From Pycnococcus provasolii (taxonomy: Eukaryota; Chlorophyta; Pseudoscourfieldiophyceae; Pseudoscourfieldiales): a DNA stretch of 64,000 nucleotides. The position numbers were made by a program, and so were the translations under genes. The notes below the pieces were generated by a model. It did no database searches and had not been told where the DNA came from. It worked only from the letters and a program-made list of their open reading frames with translations. The DNA lies in NCBI GenBank assembly GCA_049487715.1, contig CP150558.1, positions 733,735-797,734 of the forward strand. The letters are read 5' to 3'. Shown one piece after another: positions 1-8,595 of this stretch; positions within the stretch are counted from its first letter, which is position 1, and each line of letters begins with the position of its first letter.

Positions 1-1
1 C

Positions 2-1678
2 GAAGTGGCGGAGAGTGCCACTGACGTCGAGCTCGTCGTCGCCGCGATCGAGCACGTGCACAGAACTGCGCCGTTAGACGAGCATCGCGGCGCTGAGGCT
101 GCGCTCGGCGCCGTGCTCGTGTTCCTACCCGGCTGGGATTCCATCGCAAAGGTCATGGATGCATGCCGTGATAGGATGCCGCCTTCCGAGACGCTAATTC
201 TGCCCTTGCATGCGAGCCTCGACACACGCGAGCAGAATCGCATTTTCAAGCGCAGCGCGCCGGGCGTGCGTAAAATCATCCTCTCGACAAATGTTGCGGA
301 GACGAGCATTACGATCGACGACATTTTGTACGTCATCGACTCAGGCAAGTCAAAGCAGACTGGATTCGACCTCATCAACCAGCTTGCGACACTCGACGAA
401 ACATGGATCTCACAGGCAAATGCGGTGCAGCGTCGTGGTCGTGCAGGTCGTGTGCAAGCAGGACTGTGCGTGCATCTCTTTCCACGTTGCCTGTACGATC
501 GCATGGAGCCCAAGCCACTGCCCGAGATGTCCCGCGCCCCCCTGGCTGGGCTCGTGCTGCAGATCAAGGCGCTTGGCCTCGGCGAGGCACGCGGATTCCT
601 GTCACGGGCGCTCGACCCGCCTGACGATCGACTCGTGGGCGAGGCTGTGTCAAGGCTCAAGGCTATGGACGCGCTTCAGGCGGACGAGGATTTAACGCCA
701 CTAGGTCGCTTGCTATGCGACGTTCCCGCTGATCCAGCGGTTGCAAAAGTTCTAATTTTTGGTGCTCTGCTGGGCAATCTCGACGACGCTCTGATTGTCG
801 CTGCGGGACTGAGTCGACGATCGCCATTCGCCCTTCCCTCAGACCCACGACTACGCCAGGCGGCGGATGCCGCGAAGCGGCGTTTCGCCGGGCGTCGCAT
901 GGTATCCGACCACGCGGCAATGATCGGCGCATACCTCGCGTGGGAACGCGAGCACAACGAGGGTGGAGCCTCCGCGGCGAGGCAGCTATGTCGCGACGAA
1001 TTCCTAAGCTACGGCGCTTTGGTCGAGATGCGCCGATTGAAAGAGCAGCTGCTCGAGGCTCTTTATGACAGCGGTGTTCTGGGAACTGCGAATCGTCGCG
1101 GCGATCGGAGCTGGCCCGAGGATCGTAGATCGGCTCTGCGATCGGCGCTCCAGCGTCATAGCCGACGATGCGGAAGTGCGCCGCTCCTCAGCGCGGTGCT
1201 CGCTGCTGGCCTCTTTCCAAATGTCGCGGCGATGCGTCAGCGCGGCCGCCGTGCTAAAATTCGCACACGAGAGGATGGCGACGTGGACCTGCACCCAGGT
1301 TCCGTGGTTGCACAGGCCATGTACAGGGACCCTTCGACACGGTCTCTCGGTGGCGACTGGCTCGTGTATGGTGAGAAGGTTAGAACCACCTCGGTGAACT
1401 TGCGCGACGTCAGCGTCATACCGTCTGTCGCGCTCGTTCTATTCGGTGGTGCTGCCGTACCCTCTGCGGGCGGCGGCGGATTCGGCGGCAGCGAGTCGTG
1501 GACTATGCTCGACGGTTGGGCTTCGTTCGATGTTGCCCACTCGAGCGAGATGAGGTCGCTGCGCACCTCGATCGACATGGTATTCCAGCATAAATTCGAG
1601 GATCCGAGCTGGGACATGGAGGAAGCGACAGGACGCATTGCCGATGCTGTGGAAGCGCTTCTCGACGAGGCAAGATAA
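2..1678 (+). CDS. DEAH-box RNA helicase (DHX29/36/57-like), 3' part
   Basis: The C-terminal half of a DEAH/RHA RNA helicase; the 5' part lies left of the window. The frame is open from base 2, so the GTG at base 5 is not the real start. It opens in RecA domain 2 (VFLPGWDSI, as in DHX36/DHX9-like enzymes). Motif V (STNVAETSITIDD, about 284-322) and motif VI (QRRGRAGRVQAG, about 428-463) follow and are intact, so nucleotide-coupled RNA binding should be preserved. The HA2/ratchet region and a C-terminal OB-fold region follow. The family unwinds RNA or G-quadruplex structures using ATP; the subfamily cannot be fixed without the N-terminus. The stop is TAA, with TGTAA motifs at 1694 and 1711. It converges on the selenophosphate synthetase gene with a 63-bp gap. 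Confidence 0.9.
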   Translation, partial: EVAESATDVELVVAAIEHVHRTAPLDEHRGAEAALGAVLVFLPGWDSIAKVMDACRDRMPPSETLILPLHASLDTREQNRIFKRSAPGVRKIILSTNVAETSITIDDILYVIDSGKSKQTGFDLINQLATLDETWISQANAVQRRGRAGRVQAGLCVHLFPRCLYDRMEPKPLPEMSRAPLAGLVLQIKALGLGEARGFLSRALDPPDDRLVGEAVSRLKAMDALQADEDLTPLGRLLCDVPADPAVAKVLIFGALLGNLDDALIVAAGLSRRSPFALPSDPRLRQAADAAKRRFAGRRMVSDHAAMIGAYLAWEREHNEGGASAARQLCRDEFLSYGALVEMRRLKEQLLEALYDSGVLGTANRRGDRSWPEDRRSALRSALQRHSRRCGSAPLLSAVLAAGLFPNVAAMRQRGRRAKIRTREDGDVDLHPGSVVAQAMYRDPSTRSLGGDWLVYGEKVRTTSVNLRDVSVIPSVALVLFGGAAVPSAGGGGFGGSESWTMLDGWASFDVAHSSEMRSLRTSIDMVFQHKFEDPSWDMEEATGRIADAVEALLDEAR

Positions 1679-1693
1679 TAGATAAATCATACA

Positions 1694-1715
1694 TGTAAAT
1701 CATCATTAGATGTAA
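1694..1715 (+). terminator. Two TGTAA poly(A)-like motifs after the helicase gene
   Basis: TGTAA occurs at 1694-1698 and 1711-1715, 16-37 nt after the stop. UGUAA is the usual green-algal polyadenylation signal. Similar motifs follow listerin (43382), CapZ-beta (31765-31761, minus strand) and the glycosyltransferase (32841 and 32834, minus strand). Several other genes here lack an obvious one, so this is supporting rather than decisive evidence. Confidence 0.5.
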
Positions 1716-1741
1716 AATTTAGACAGAGTATTTGTTTTATG

Positions 1742-4033
1742 TTACAGTTGAATCGGCGCACCCAGCGTGACAAGCTCGCCGTCGTGATTTCCATCTGCGG
1801 TAATCTCGCCAATCACGCACGCGCTGTCGTAACCAGCTTCCCGGAGGTCTCTCAGGCAATCAGACACGCGATTTTGGGGTACCGTTGCCAGCAAACCTCC
1901 GGCTGTTTGCGGGTCAAATAGCAGAGGGTACTTCGGGTCCTTCATAAAACTATGCTTCTTGATTGCTCGTGCCGCGCGCTGGTTGTCTGGCTGAATTGAA
2001 CTGAAAATTCCGCTCGCAACCGCGTCTTTCGCGCCGACGAGCGTCGGAATCTTCGCCGGTTCCACGAGCGAGGCTACGACACTCCCAGATGAAGCCTTGA
2101 GCATTTCAACGAGGTGCCCAACGAGGCCAAATCCCGTCACGTCCGTGCATGCGGTGCACGCGTACGTGCGCAGGACGTCAGCCGCCCCGGCGTTGCTCTT
2201 CTTCATCATCTGTAGAGCCGCCTGCACATGTCGCCCCGTGGCGGCACCTCGCATGTCCGCTGCCAAGAGCGCGCCGGTGCCAAGAGGCTTGGTAAGAATG
2301 ATGCGGTCGCCGGCACGACATCCACCCTTGCGCATCGCGCCCTCCATCTCCGGGAGTGTTCCGTAAACGCAGAAGCCTAGCGCCACCTCCGCGCCCTCGC
2401 ACGTGTGCCCGCCCGCCAGCTGGCACCCCGCCTCCGCCAGGCTGACACATGCACCGCTGAGCAGCTGCACGAGGTCATCCTCCACCTTGCTTTCGAGACC
2501 GTACGGTACCGTGACGATGCAGAGTGCGCTCACCGGCTTCGCACCCATCGCATGGCAGTCCGACAGCGCGTGGTTTGCGGCGATGTGCCCAAACGTGTGC
2601 AGGTCGTCAATGAATGCACGAAAAAAGTCCACGGTGTGAACGCCCAGCTCGCCCGAGCGCTGGCGCACGATTGCGGCATCGTCGCCCGCACCTTGCACGA
2701 CATCGGCGTGCGTGTGGATGAGCGGTCTCACCGCCTCGAGAACGCGAGAGAGCACGCCGGCGCCAACCTTCGCACCGCAGCCACCGCACCTCATCGGCGC
2801 CTTCATGAGAGCTGCAATCGCATCCTCTCCCTCGACTCGGCTGCGAGATGCTCGCGCAACCTCCGGGATGGACTGCTCAGCCTTGCGTCGCATGGCAGCG
2901 TGCATCTTCTTGAAAGGAATGTCACGCCCAAACTTGTGCATAAACTTTCTGTCGATGTTATCCTTCAGGCGCCACAGCCACGCGCGCGGCGCGAGGCACA
3001 TGCTTCCCTTTGTCGCCGCCGCACGCCCGTCACCCGTGCTGATGAGGCTGAGAAATGTGCTCTGCGGCTTGAATGGCTTTGCGCGCTCGCCCTTGAGGAT
3101 TCGACGAAGGTTCTCCGCCAGCGGCATACCCTGCCGCACGGCGAACACGCCAGCCTTGGGTCGTGGGTGCTTTCGCACGTTCGCGCAGTCCCCGGCGGCG
3201 AAGATGTCCGCATCCGTTTCTGTTTGCAGCGTTTCGTGCACGTAGACGAACCCGGATTTGTCGCATGCAAGCCCAGACTCCGCGAGCCACGGCTGGCAAC
3301 CAGCCTGCGTGCACCAGAAGCACTCGTCGAAGTTGTGCGTTGTTCCCTCCTTGGTGACGAGCACGCCTTGTTTGAGCTCGGAGACTGCGCAGTGTTCGTG
3401 CAGCTCAATATTTTTGTCCTGTATTTCCTTTCGAAAGATGCGCCTGGCCGCGGGTGCTTTTTCCGCAAGCACCTCTGACCTGGTGAAGACAGCGACGTGT
3501 GCTTCTGGAAGCCTTGTTCTCATCGCGAGTGCGAGCTCGACTCCTCCCGCCCCTCCGCCGACGACGGCGAGTCGCGTCGTGCTTGACGACCTGCTCAGCG
3601 CGGCATCCCACCTGCTGCAGAACCCGTCAATAGGTTTGACAGGCGTCGCGTGCGTTTGCGCGCCCGGAACGCTCGACGCCGCGGGTATGGATCCGACGTC
3701 TATGGAAAGCACGTCGTAGTTGACGCTGGGTCTGTTTTTGAGTGCCACCGTTTTCGCGTGTCTGTCAATTCCCATGCACGGCGCGTGTATGAGCCGCGCG
3801 TTTGCGAATCTGCATAGCCTGCTTAGGTCTATGTGGCATTCGTCGTGCGTGTACGTTCCCGCGACGAAGCCGGGCAGCATGCCAGAGTACGGCGTGTGCA
3901 CGGATGACGTGACGAGCGTGAGTTTGGTTCCTTGCATCGGCTTCATGGCGAAGTGCATGAGTACCATGACGTGGCTGTGTCCCCCACCGACTAGGACGAG
4001 GTCGCGCACGCGCATCATGGGTGTGGTGTCCAT
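1742..4033 (-). CDS. selD: FAD/NAD(P) oxidoreductase fused to selenophosphate synthetase (SelD)
   Basis: A 763-residue, two-domain protein. Residues 1 to about 385 are a pyridine-nucleotide-disulfide-oxidoreductase-like (NDH-2-like) flavoprotein, with the N-terminal dinucleotide-binding motif LVGGGHSH, a second nucleotide-binding motif (VVGGGAGGVELA) and an FAD-contacting IFAAGDCA motif. Residues from about 405 onward are SelD, which makes selenophosphate from selenide and ATP for selenocysteine and other selenium compounds. The SelD catalytic pair is C419 and K422 in RCGGCGAK, so the enzyme uses Cys rather than Sec. GDDAA, the GGHT loop and TDVTGFGLVGH are also present. The start is the ATG at 4033 just before the Rossmann motif. 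This fusion is known from some bacteria and protists; the flavoprotein may supply or handle reduced selenium (inference). Confidence 0.93.
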   Translation of the reverse strand: MDTTPMMRVRDLVLVGGGHSHVMVLMHFAMKPMQGTKLTLVTSSVHTPYSGMLPGFVAGTYTHDECHIDLSRLCRFANARLIHAPCMGIDRHAKTVALKNRPSVNYDVLSIDVGSIPAASSVPGAQTHATPVKPIDGFCSRWDAALSRSSSTTRLAVVGGGAGGVELALAMRTRLPEAHVAVFTRSEVLAEKAPAARRIFRKEIQDKNIELHEHCAVSELKQGVLVTKEGTTHNFDECFWCTQAGCQPWLAESGLACDKSGFVYVHETLQTETDADIFAAGDCANVRKHPRPKAGVFAVRQGMPLAENLRRILKGERAKPFKPQSTFLSLISTGDGRAAATKGSMCLAPRAWLWRLKDNIDRKFMHKFGRDIPFKKMHAAMRRKAEQSIPEVARASRSRVEGEDAIAALMKAPMRCGGCGAKVGAGVLSRVLEAVRPLIHTHADVVQGAGDDAAIVRQRSGELGVHTVDFFRAFIDDLHTFGHIAANHALSDCHAMGAKPVSALCIVTVPYGLESKVEDDLVQLLSGACVSLAEAGCQLAGGHTCEGAEVALGFCVYGTLPEMEGAMRKGGCRAGDRIILTKPLGTGALLAADMRGAATGRHVQAALQMMKKSNAGAADVLRTYACTACTDVTGFGLVGHLVEMLKASSGSVVASLVEPAKIPTLVGAKDAVASGIFSSIQPDNQRAARAIKKHSFMKDPKYPLLFDPQTAGGLLATVPQNRVSDCLRDLREAGYDSACVIGEITADGNHDGELVTLGAPIQL

Positions 4034-4372
4034 CCTAAGGAGTAGGATAGATATAGATATAGATATTGGCGGCGGATGCGGATAATGACGTGAGGTGTTT
4101 TGGGTGAAGGGGAGACGCCCAAACGGGACTGGTTGCCTATTCCTACTGGGTGCGGAGAACCCTTTGACAATAGGGGTTGGGAAAAGAAGAAAAACGAAAA
4201 CGAAAGGCGTTAATTAATTAGGGGTTAAGGAAAAGGAGGAACTTTCCAGGTGAACTTTCCGTATCTCCCCCCAGCTTTATTATGCGTCTTCATCATCCAC
4301 ATCCGGATAAATCACGGCTTGTATTTTAAATAGTGTCTACGCTTAGGTAATACTGCTTTACTGTACTGCTTT
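4034..4372. other. Intergenic region between selD and the J-protein gene
   Basis: A divergent intergenic region holding the promoters of both genes. It contains a short GATATA tandem run (about 4048-4067) and AT-rich TTAATTAATTA near 4210. I see no RNA gene or reading frame of note. Confidence 0.5.
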
Positions 4373-4966
4373 ATGTCTGACCCGTACACGTTGCTGGGCG
4401 TGCCTTCTTCAGCGTCCTTGAAAGAAATCAAAAAGGCGTACCTGGCGCTGGCGAAGAAGTACCACCCGGATGTCAATAACGGGGACGACAACTCGTCGTC
4501 GTCGTCGTCGTCATCTTTGTCTCGATTCAAGGAGATATCCGCGGCGTACGACGTTCTCAAGGACCCCGAAAAGAGACGGCAACTCGACTCCGACTTGAGA
4601 AACAACAACAAGTACCCAAGAGGCTTCAACCAGCACGGGGCGGCAAGAACCAAGTACGACCCGTACGAAGAATGGCAGGCGCAGGAAAACGCGTGGAACC
4701 GAGAACGAGGGGGGGCGCATGCGAGGAGAAGGAGAGCCGCGAGGACGTACGCGAAAACGAGTACGGCGAGGTATGAAAACGCAGGGCGGGTACTCAAGGA
4801 GGCGTGGGTCGCCAGCCCGCACGTCACGAAATACGACGCCGCGTTCCTAGCGGGCGTCTTTGCCGTCAGCGGCGTCGCCGCTATTAGCATGCGATGGATG
4901 TGGCCCACAGCGGCAACCGCGGAGGGTGCGAAGGCGAACGGAAGCAGCAATCGAAGCAGCGCGTAA
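4373..4966 (+). CDS. DnaJ (J-domain) protein with C-terminal membrane segment
   Basis: A 197-residue type III J-protein (J domain only, no zinc or client-binding domains). The N-terminus is a J domain: [19 protein letters not shown], then the HPD catalytic motif at residues 31-33, which stimulates Hsp70 ATPase. A poly-Ser stretch encoded by a TCG microsatellite is inserted after helix II. Helix III/IV ([19 protein letters not shown]) is intact. The middle is basic. Near the C-terminus, [20 protein letters not shown] is a likely single membrane helix, so the protein may tether Hsp70 at a membrane. The compartment is not clear. It converges on the methyltransferase gene, 54 bp away. Confidence 0.85.
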   Translation: MSDPYTLLGVPSSASLKEIKKAYLALAKKYHPDVNNGDDNSSSSSSSSLSRFKEISAAYDVLKDPEKRRQLDSDLRNNNKYPRGFNQHGAARTKYDPYEEWQAQENAWNRERGGAHARRRRAARTYAKTSTARYENAGRVLKEAWVASPHVTKYDAAFLAGVFAVSGVAAISMRWMWPTAATAEGAKANGSSNRSSA

Positions 4967-5020
4967 GATTTATTACTGTAGTACTATTCTATATTATCTA
5001 TCCTATGGGAAATCGTCGAA

Positions 5021-5884
5021 CTACCTCAACACGTACACGTGTACACTGCTGATTCCTAGCTGGAACTTTCTCCGGTGCTCGCGAATGACAAACGGCATGT
5101 CCGTCGTCTCGACGAGCTCGAAGCCGTGCGCAGCCATCGCGTCACGCAGCTTGCTGTCGGAGTCGACGAACTTGCCGCTTTCGTCGTCGTAGCCTCCCAC
5201 CCACCAATCTTTCTGCGTGAACGCCTCCGTCCAGCTGTACGGACTCGCAATCACAACCACGCCGTCACCGCCGCGGCGGAGAAGCGCCTTGGCATTCGCG
5301 AGCAGTTTTGCGGGATCGGGAACGCGGCAGAGCAAATTTGCCATCAGGATAACGTCGAACGGTTCGCCACCCGCCTCGGCAGCCGTGACTGTGCACGCGT
5401 CACCGACGAAGAACTGGCACTTGTGCGCGTGCTGCTTCTGCACGTCGGTGAGCTTCGCCGTTGCCATTTCATACGAGTCGCCCTCGACGAGCCTTTGATA
5501 TGTCGCACTCTGCTCGGTCTGCATGCTCCGCGCAGCTGTCACGAACGACTCACTGAAGTCGACGCCCACGACGCGCTCGAACTGCTCGAACGTCGCGAGC
5601 GTGAACGACGATCCGCCGACGGCACAGCCGAGGTCAAGCACGCTGCACGACGACGCCTTGGGTGCATGTGCCTTGCACACGTGAGCAAGCTTGTGCGGGA
5701 ACGCAAGTCCGTGTTCGTTGCAAGAGTCGCCCGTAAGCAGCCTTGCGTATGGCATCACATCCTCACTCGTCGCGTAGTGGAATTGCAGGTATTCGTGCAC
5801 AGCCTTCTGTGTTTCGTACAGCTGAAAGCCTTGCAGCTTGCTGTCGGAGTTTTTGAGAGGACCCGTGGCGGTTACGCTCGCCAT
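5021..5884 (-). CDS. 4-mercaptohistidine N1-methyltransferase-like (OvoA C-terminal domain), stand-alone
   Basis: A 287-residue class I SAM methyltransferase. The ATG at 5884 (MASVTATG) is preferred over upstream in-frame codons, whose product is Arg/Cys-rich. Residues 82-91 are the SAM motif VLDLGCAVGG. About residues 212-232 read IASPYSWTEAFTQKDWWVGG, and near the C-terminus come PFVIRE and RKFQLGI. Together these are hallmarks of the domain that methylates the imidazole N-pi of mercaptohistidine, the last step of ovothiol synthesis. In most OvoA enzymes this domain is fused behind the sulfoxide synthase; here no synthase domain precedes it and none is seen nearby. It therefore either works with a separate synthase or has another imidazole-type substrate. 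Confidence 0.82.
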   Translation of the reverse strand: MASVTATGPLKNSDSKLQGFQLYETQKAVHEYLQFHYATSEDVMPYARLLTGDSCNEHGLAFPHKLAHVCKAHAPKASSCSVLDLGCAVGGSSFTLATFEQFERVVGVDFSESFVTAARSMQTEQSATYQRLVEGDSYEMATAKLTDVQKQHAHKCQFFVGDACTVTAAEAGGEPFDVILMANLLCRVPDPAKLLANAKALLRRGGDGVVVIASPYSWTEAFTQKDWWVGGYDDESGKFVDSDSKLRDAMAAHGFELVETTDMPFVIREHRRKFQLGISSVHVYVLR

Positions 5885-6238
5885 GTTTGGGCACTGAAGT
5901 GGCGGGCGGCGGCGGCAGCGGCAGCGGCGGGGGGGGCGAAGGGATGAGTCTTTTGGGGATTTGGATATGTGAGTGAATAAACTTTCAACAGAACAGAACG
6001 ACATGGTCGTGTGCGTGACGACGCGTTACAAAAGGTAAAAAGCCATCACCGGTTCTGTAACCTTTCTTCCGTTGAAACGTGAAGAGGAACTCTTACGTTC
6101 CCCTACCGACAACTCTTGCGCCCACCACCGCAGCAGCCCTTGCAAGCTCTCGAACCAGGGTATTGTGTGAAAAGTTTTTTTGTAATTTTGTGCTTGCAAG
6201 CTCAAGTGCTGCAGTGCAACATTGCTGAGTGTATTTTT

Positions 6239-6448
6239 CTACTTGCACCTTCCGTACGTCTCGCAGTAGTTCCACTTCTTGTCACCACCGTCCCACTTCT
6301 CGCTGGAAGCGGCCATGGCCGAGCCTGCCGCAACGAGCGGGAGCGCGATGAGCGGCGCGAATACGGCGCGACGGTTCTGCGCCCTGACAGGCTTGACGGT
6401 CTTGGCCACCTTGGGCTGGGCGAGCATCTTAGCGGCGAACGCGGGCAT
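6239..6448 (-). CDS. Tiny chloroplast-targeted, probably thylakoid-lumen protein
   Basis: A 69-residue protein starting at the ATG at 6448 (MPAFAAKMLA). The longer open frame upstream crosses telomere-like repeats and is not credible. The first 25-30 residues are basic and hydroxyl/Ala-rich like a plastid transit peptide. A hydrophobic stretch (APLIALPLVAAGSAMA) ending in an AxA-type cleavage site follows, as in lumenal presequences. The predicted mature peptide is about 22 residues, acidic/aromatic, with two Cys (YCETYGRC) that could form a disulfide. Size and layout recall nuclear-encoded small photosystem subunits such as PsbTn, but I cannot match the mature sequence to one. Confidence 0.6.
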   Translation of the reverse strand: MPAFAAKMLAQPKVAKTVKPVRAQNRRAVFAPLIALPLVAAGSAMAASSEKWDGGDKKWNYCETYGRCK

Positions 6449-6642
6449 GTTTGTAGTGTGTTGTTTGTGGGAGAGAGGCTTGTGTTGTGTTGAGGTTAAG
6501 AATGAAGAGGCCTGGAGGGAAAAGGAAAAGGGGAAAAAAGGGGGGGGGCCACATGCCACAATGCAGGATAAGGACCCCGGGGAGAAAAGAAAAGAGGGCA
6601 GAAACAGTGACGTGTCACAAAACAAGTATCCCCCCTCAGGCG

Positions 6643-6684
6643 TTAGGGTTAGGGTTAGGGTTAGGGTTAGGGTTAGGGTTAGGG
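6643..6684 (+). repeat. Interstitial telomeric repeat, (TTAGGG)7
   Basis: Exactly seven perfect TTAGGG units, the same repeat as the terminal telomere at 63859-64000, inside the roughly 340-bp divergent spacer between the lumenal-protein gene and the acidic-protein gene. It could be a healed break, a telomerase-captured insertion or a Telobox-type promoter element. Confidence 0.97.
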
Positions 6685-6786
6685 CTCGGGTTCCCGACTT
6701 CCTTCTCAGGTCCCCCTTCTCGTCGCTCATTCCTTCCTCCTTCATGGCGCTCGTGGTATAGTTGGTAGTTCTACGATAGGTATAGT

Positions 6787-6984
6787 ATGTCGTCCGCCCC
6801 CTTGGATCTGTCCTCACTGAACGCGCAGGCGCAGCTGAACGAGTTCGGCGAGCCGTACCTCGACATCGAAGAGTCCGTCTCCGAGACCGAACTCGCGCGT
6901 CTGGTAAAACAAGGGTGCACAGCGAAAAGGGAGCCCGCAAACAACACGACTGCCTCTGCCTCTGCCTCTGTGGGGGCCGCCGCG

Positions 6985-7020
<36 letters not shown>

Positions 7021-7311
7021 TCCCCCCTTTGGGCGCGATTTGACGAACTGGCGGTGCAGGAAAAGCAAGCGCTCGCAAAACTCGACGACTCCAACGACGA
7101 CCCGTTTGCAGCCGCGGCGAAACAACAAGCGCAAGAAGTTAAGAAGGCGTTCCAGGGGTTCACGCGCGGGTTCTTTGACAAACCTTCGAGAAGCACGCCG
7201 GCAGCAAAGGAGACGCCAGCGTCACAGCAAAAACCACCGAACAACAAGCCCGCGCCATTCACTGGCAAGGTGACGGAACGGGAAGAAGACTCCTCCGATG
7301 ACGAAGACTAA
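6787..7311 (+). CDS. Acidic low-complexity protein, function unknown
   Basis: A 174-residue hydrophilic protein starting at the ATG at 6787. It has a conserved-looking N-terminus (LNEFGEPYLDIEESVSETEL), an Ala/Ser run, an Asn-Asp microsatellite (about residues 66-78), an amphipathic stretch (FDELAVQEKQALAKLDD) and a C-terminus PFTGKVTEREEDSSDDED. The last motif faintly recalls the C-terminal box of URI/Bud27-type prefoldin-like proteins, but this is a weak resemblance. No membrane segment or enzyme motif is seen. It converges on the GTPase gene, 72 bp apart. Confidence 0.65.
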
Positions 7312-7383
7312 CGGACTATGTAGAGCGTTTTAATTTTGTATACTACTTACCTACCAAGATATACAGTACTACAGTTGTTTAAT

Positions 7384-8595
7384 TCACACGATGGAGTCGC
7401 GGTCGACGTTAAACCTCCCAAGCCTACCCTCGCGTACAGCCTTAAGGAGCTTGTCCACCAACTTTTGCACACGGTCTGGATCTGCGTCGTTAACGCTCGT
7501 GCCATTCATCATGTGAACGAGCGCTGCATCCAGCGCCATGGCGCTCGCCACCGTATCGTTTTCTCCGTCTCTGTACGCCACCTTCGCAGCCTCCGACCCT
7601 GCACGCGCCGCCTTGAGCATTGTGTCTTGTTCGCGCGACCTCCGAACGTGCGCGTGCACGTTTAAAACAGCCTCCGGTGGTCTGCCCATCTCCACGGGCG
7701 ACGCCGCGTTAGGCACGACGTGAGCGAGCGCATATCCGAGCGTCGTGTCAGCGCCACCGGTGATGTATTCGGGTACGCAGTGAACGATGGCAAGGTGCAT
7801 GGCATGCTCGACGGCGCGACCTTCGCGCAGCCTTGGCGCGGTGATTCCCGGCGAGTCGAGGCACCACAACGGTTCGTCGCCTCCGGTGAGTTCAAAGCCC
7901 TGCACCGCGCGAGTCACACCGGGCGTGGGACCGACGCGCGCCTTGCCACCCCGGCCGCGAATGTGTTCGCGGTCATCCTCGCCGTCGGAGTTTGCTCGCC
8001 GCAGGCCAGCAATGAGCGCACTCTTCCCGACGTTGGGCAGTCCACATATGATGAGCAGGTGCGGGTCACCAGGTCTCGCGCGACGCGGCACGTCGACGAG
8101 AGCCTCTCGAACCTTCTTGAGTAGCGGCGACGCTCCACGCAAAGAATTTCTGTTAGTCTTCGCGCACGACGTGTGCACAACCCCCGCGAACGCGATGTTC
8201 CCTCTTCTGCGCTCGTCCTCCGCCACCGCCCTCTCAGACTTGCGCATGAGACTCGGATCCGCGAGGTCCGACTTGTTGAGCGCGACGACGTGTTTCCTGC
8301 GCGCCGCTGCGGTCCTTTCGCTCGTTCCCACGACACTTGCCGCCCTGAGCGTGTCCGACGCGGCTGTGAGCGGCGCGCGTGCGTCGCGCACCTCCACGAC
8401 GACGTCCGCCGCCTTTAACAGCTTGCGCAGCTGCTCGGAAGCCTTTTTCATGTGCCCGGGGAACCAAGGGTGCGCGTGAGCCTTGAGCGTGCCCACGGGC
8501 GAAGGTTGCGTCGTGGAGGTGAAACACCGCGCGAGTGCCATCGCCCTTGAAGGTGTTGTGCACGTTGCCATCCACGCCGCGCACGTCGTCGTCAT
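7384..8595 (-). CDS. MTG1: Circularly permuted GTPase, MTG1/YlqF (RbgA) family
   Basis: A 403-residue ribosome-assembly GTPase. The G motifs are in permuted order: G4 NKSD (residues 107-110) precedes the P-loop GLPNVGKS (185-192), followed by a TPGVT switch I and a DSPG G3 motif. HPWFPGHMKKA (about 42-52) is the YlqF/MTG1 N-terminal signature. The first 35 residues are rich in Thr/Ser/Ala/Arg and fit an organelle presequence, so it probably acts in maturation of the large subunit of the mitochondrial or plastid ribosome. The start is the ATG at 8595. The gene diverges from the first giant gene across a 1.38-kb spacer. Confidence 0.9.
   Translation of the reverse strand: MTTTCAAWMATCTTPSRAMALARCFTSTTQPSPVGTLKAHAHPWFPGHMKKASEQLRKLLKAADVVVEVRDARAPLTAASDTLRAASVVGTSERTAAARRKHVVALNKSDLADPSLMRKSERAVAEDERRRGNIAFAGVVHTSCAKTNRNSLRGASPLLKKVREALVDVPRRARPGDPHLLIICGLPNVGKSALIAGLRRANSDGEDDREHIRGRGGKARVGPTPGVTRAVQGFELTGGDEPLWCLDSPGITAPRLREGRAVEHAMHLAIVHCVPEYITGGADTTLGYALAHVVPNAASPVEMGRPPEAVLNVHAHVRRSREQDTMLKAARAGSEAAKVAYRDGENDTVASAMALDAALVHMMNGTSVNDADPDRVQKLVDKLLKAVREGRLGRFNVDRDSIV

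Noticed and set aside
2405-3478. 357-codon frame opposite selD
   Set aside because: An antisense shadow; the minus-strand product is clearly SelD.
6643-6684. Telomerase RNA template
   Set aside because: Seven full repeats is far longer than a template (about 1.5 repeats) and no RNA gene structure surrounds it.
6449-7078. Upstream extension of the lumenal-protein frame
   Set aside because: It crosses the TTAGGG repeats and encodes Leu-Thr runs and Arg/Cys tracts; the internal ATG at 6448 gives a clean targeting peptide.
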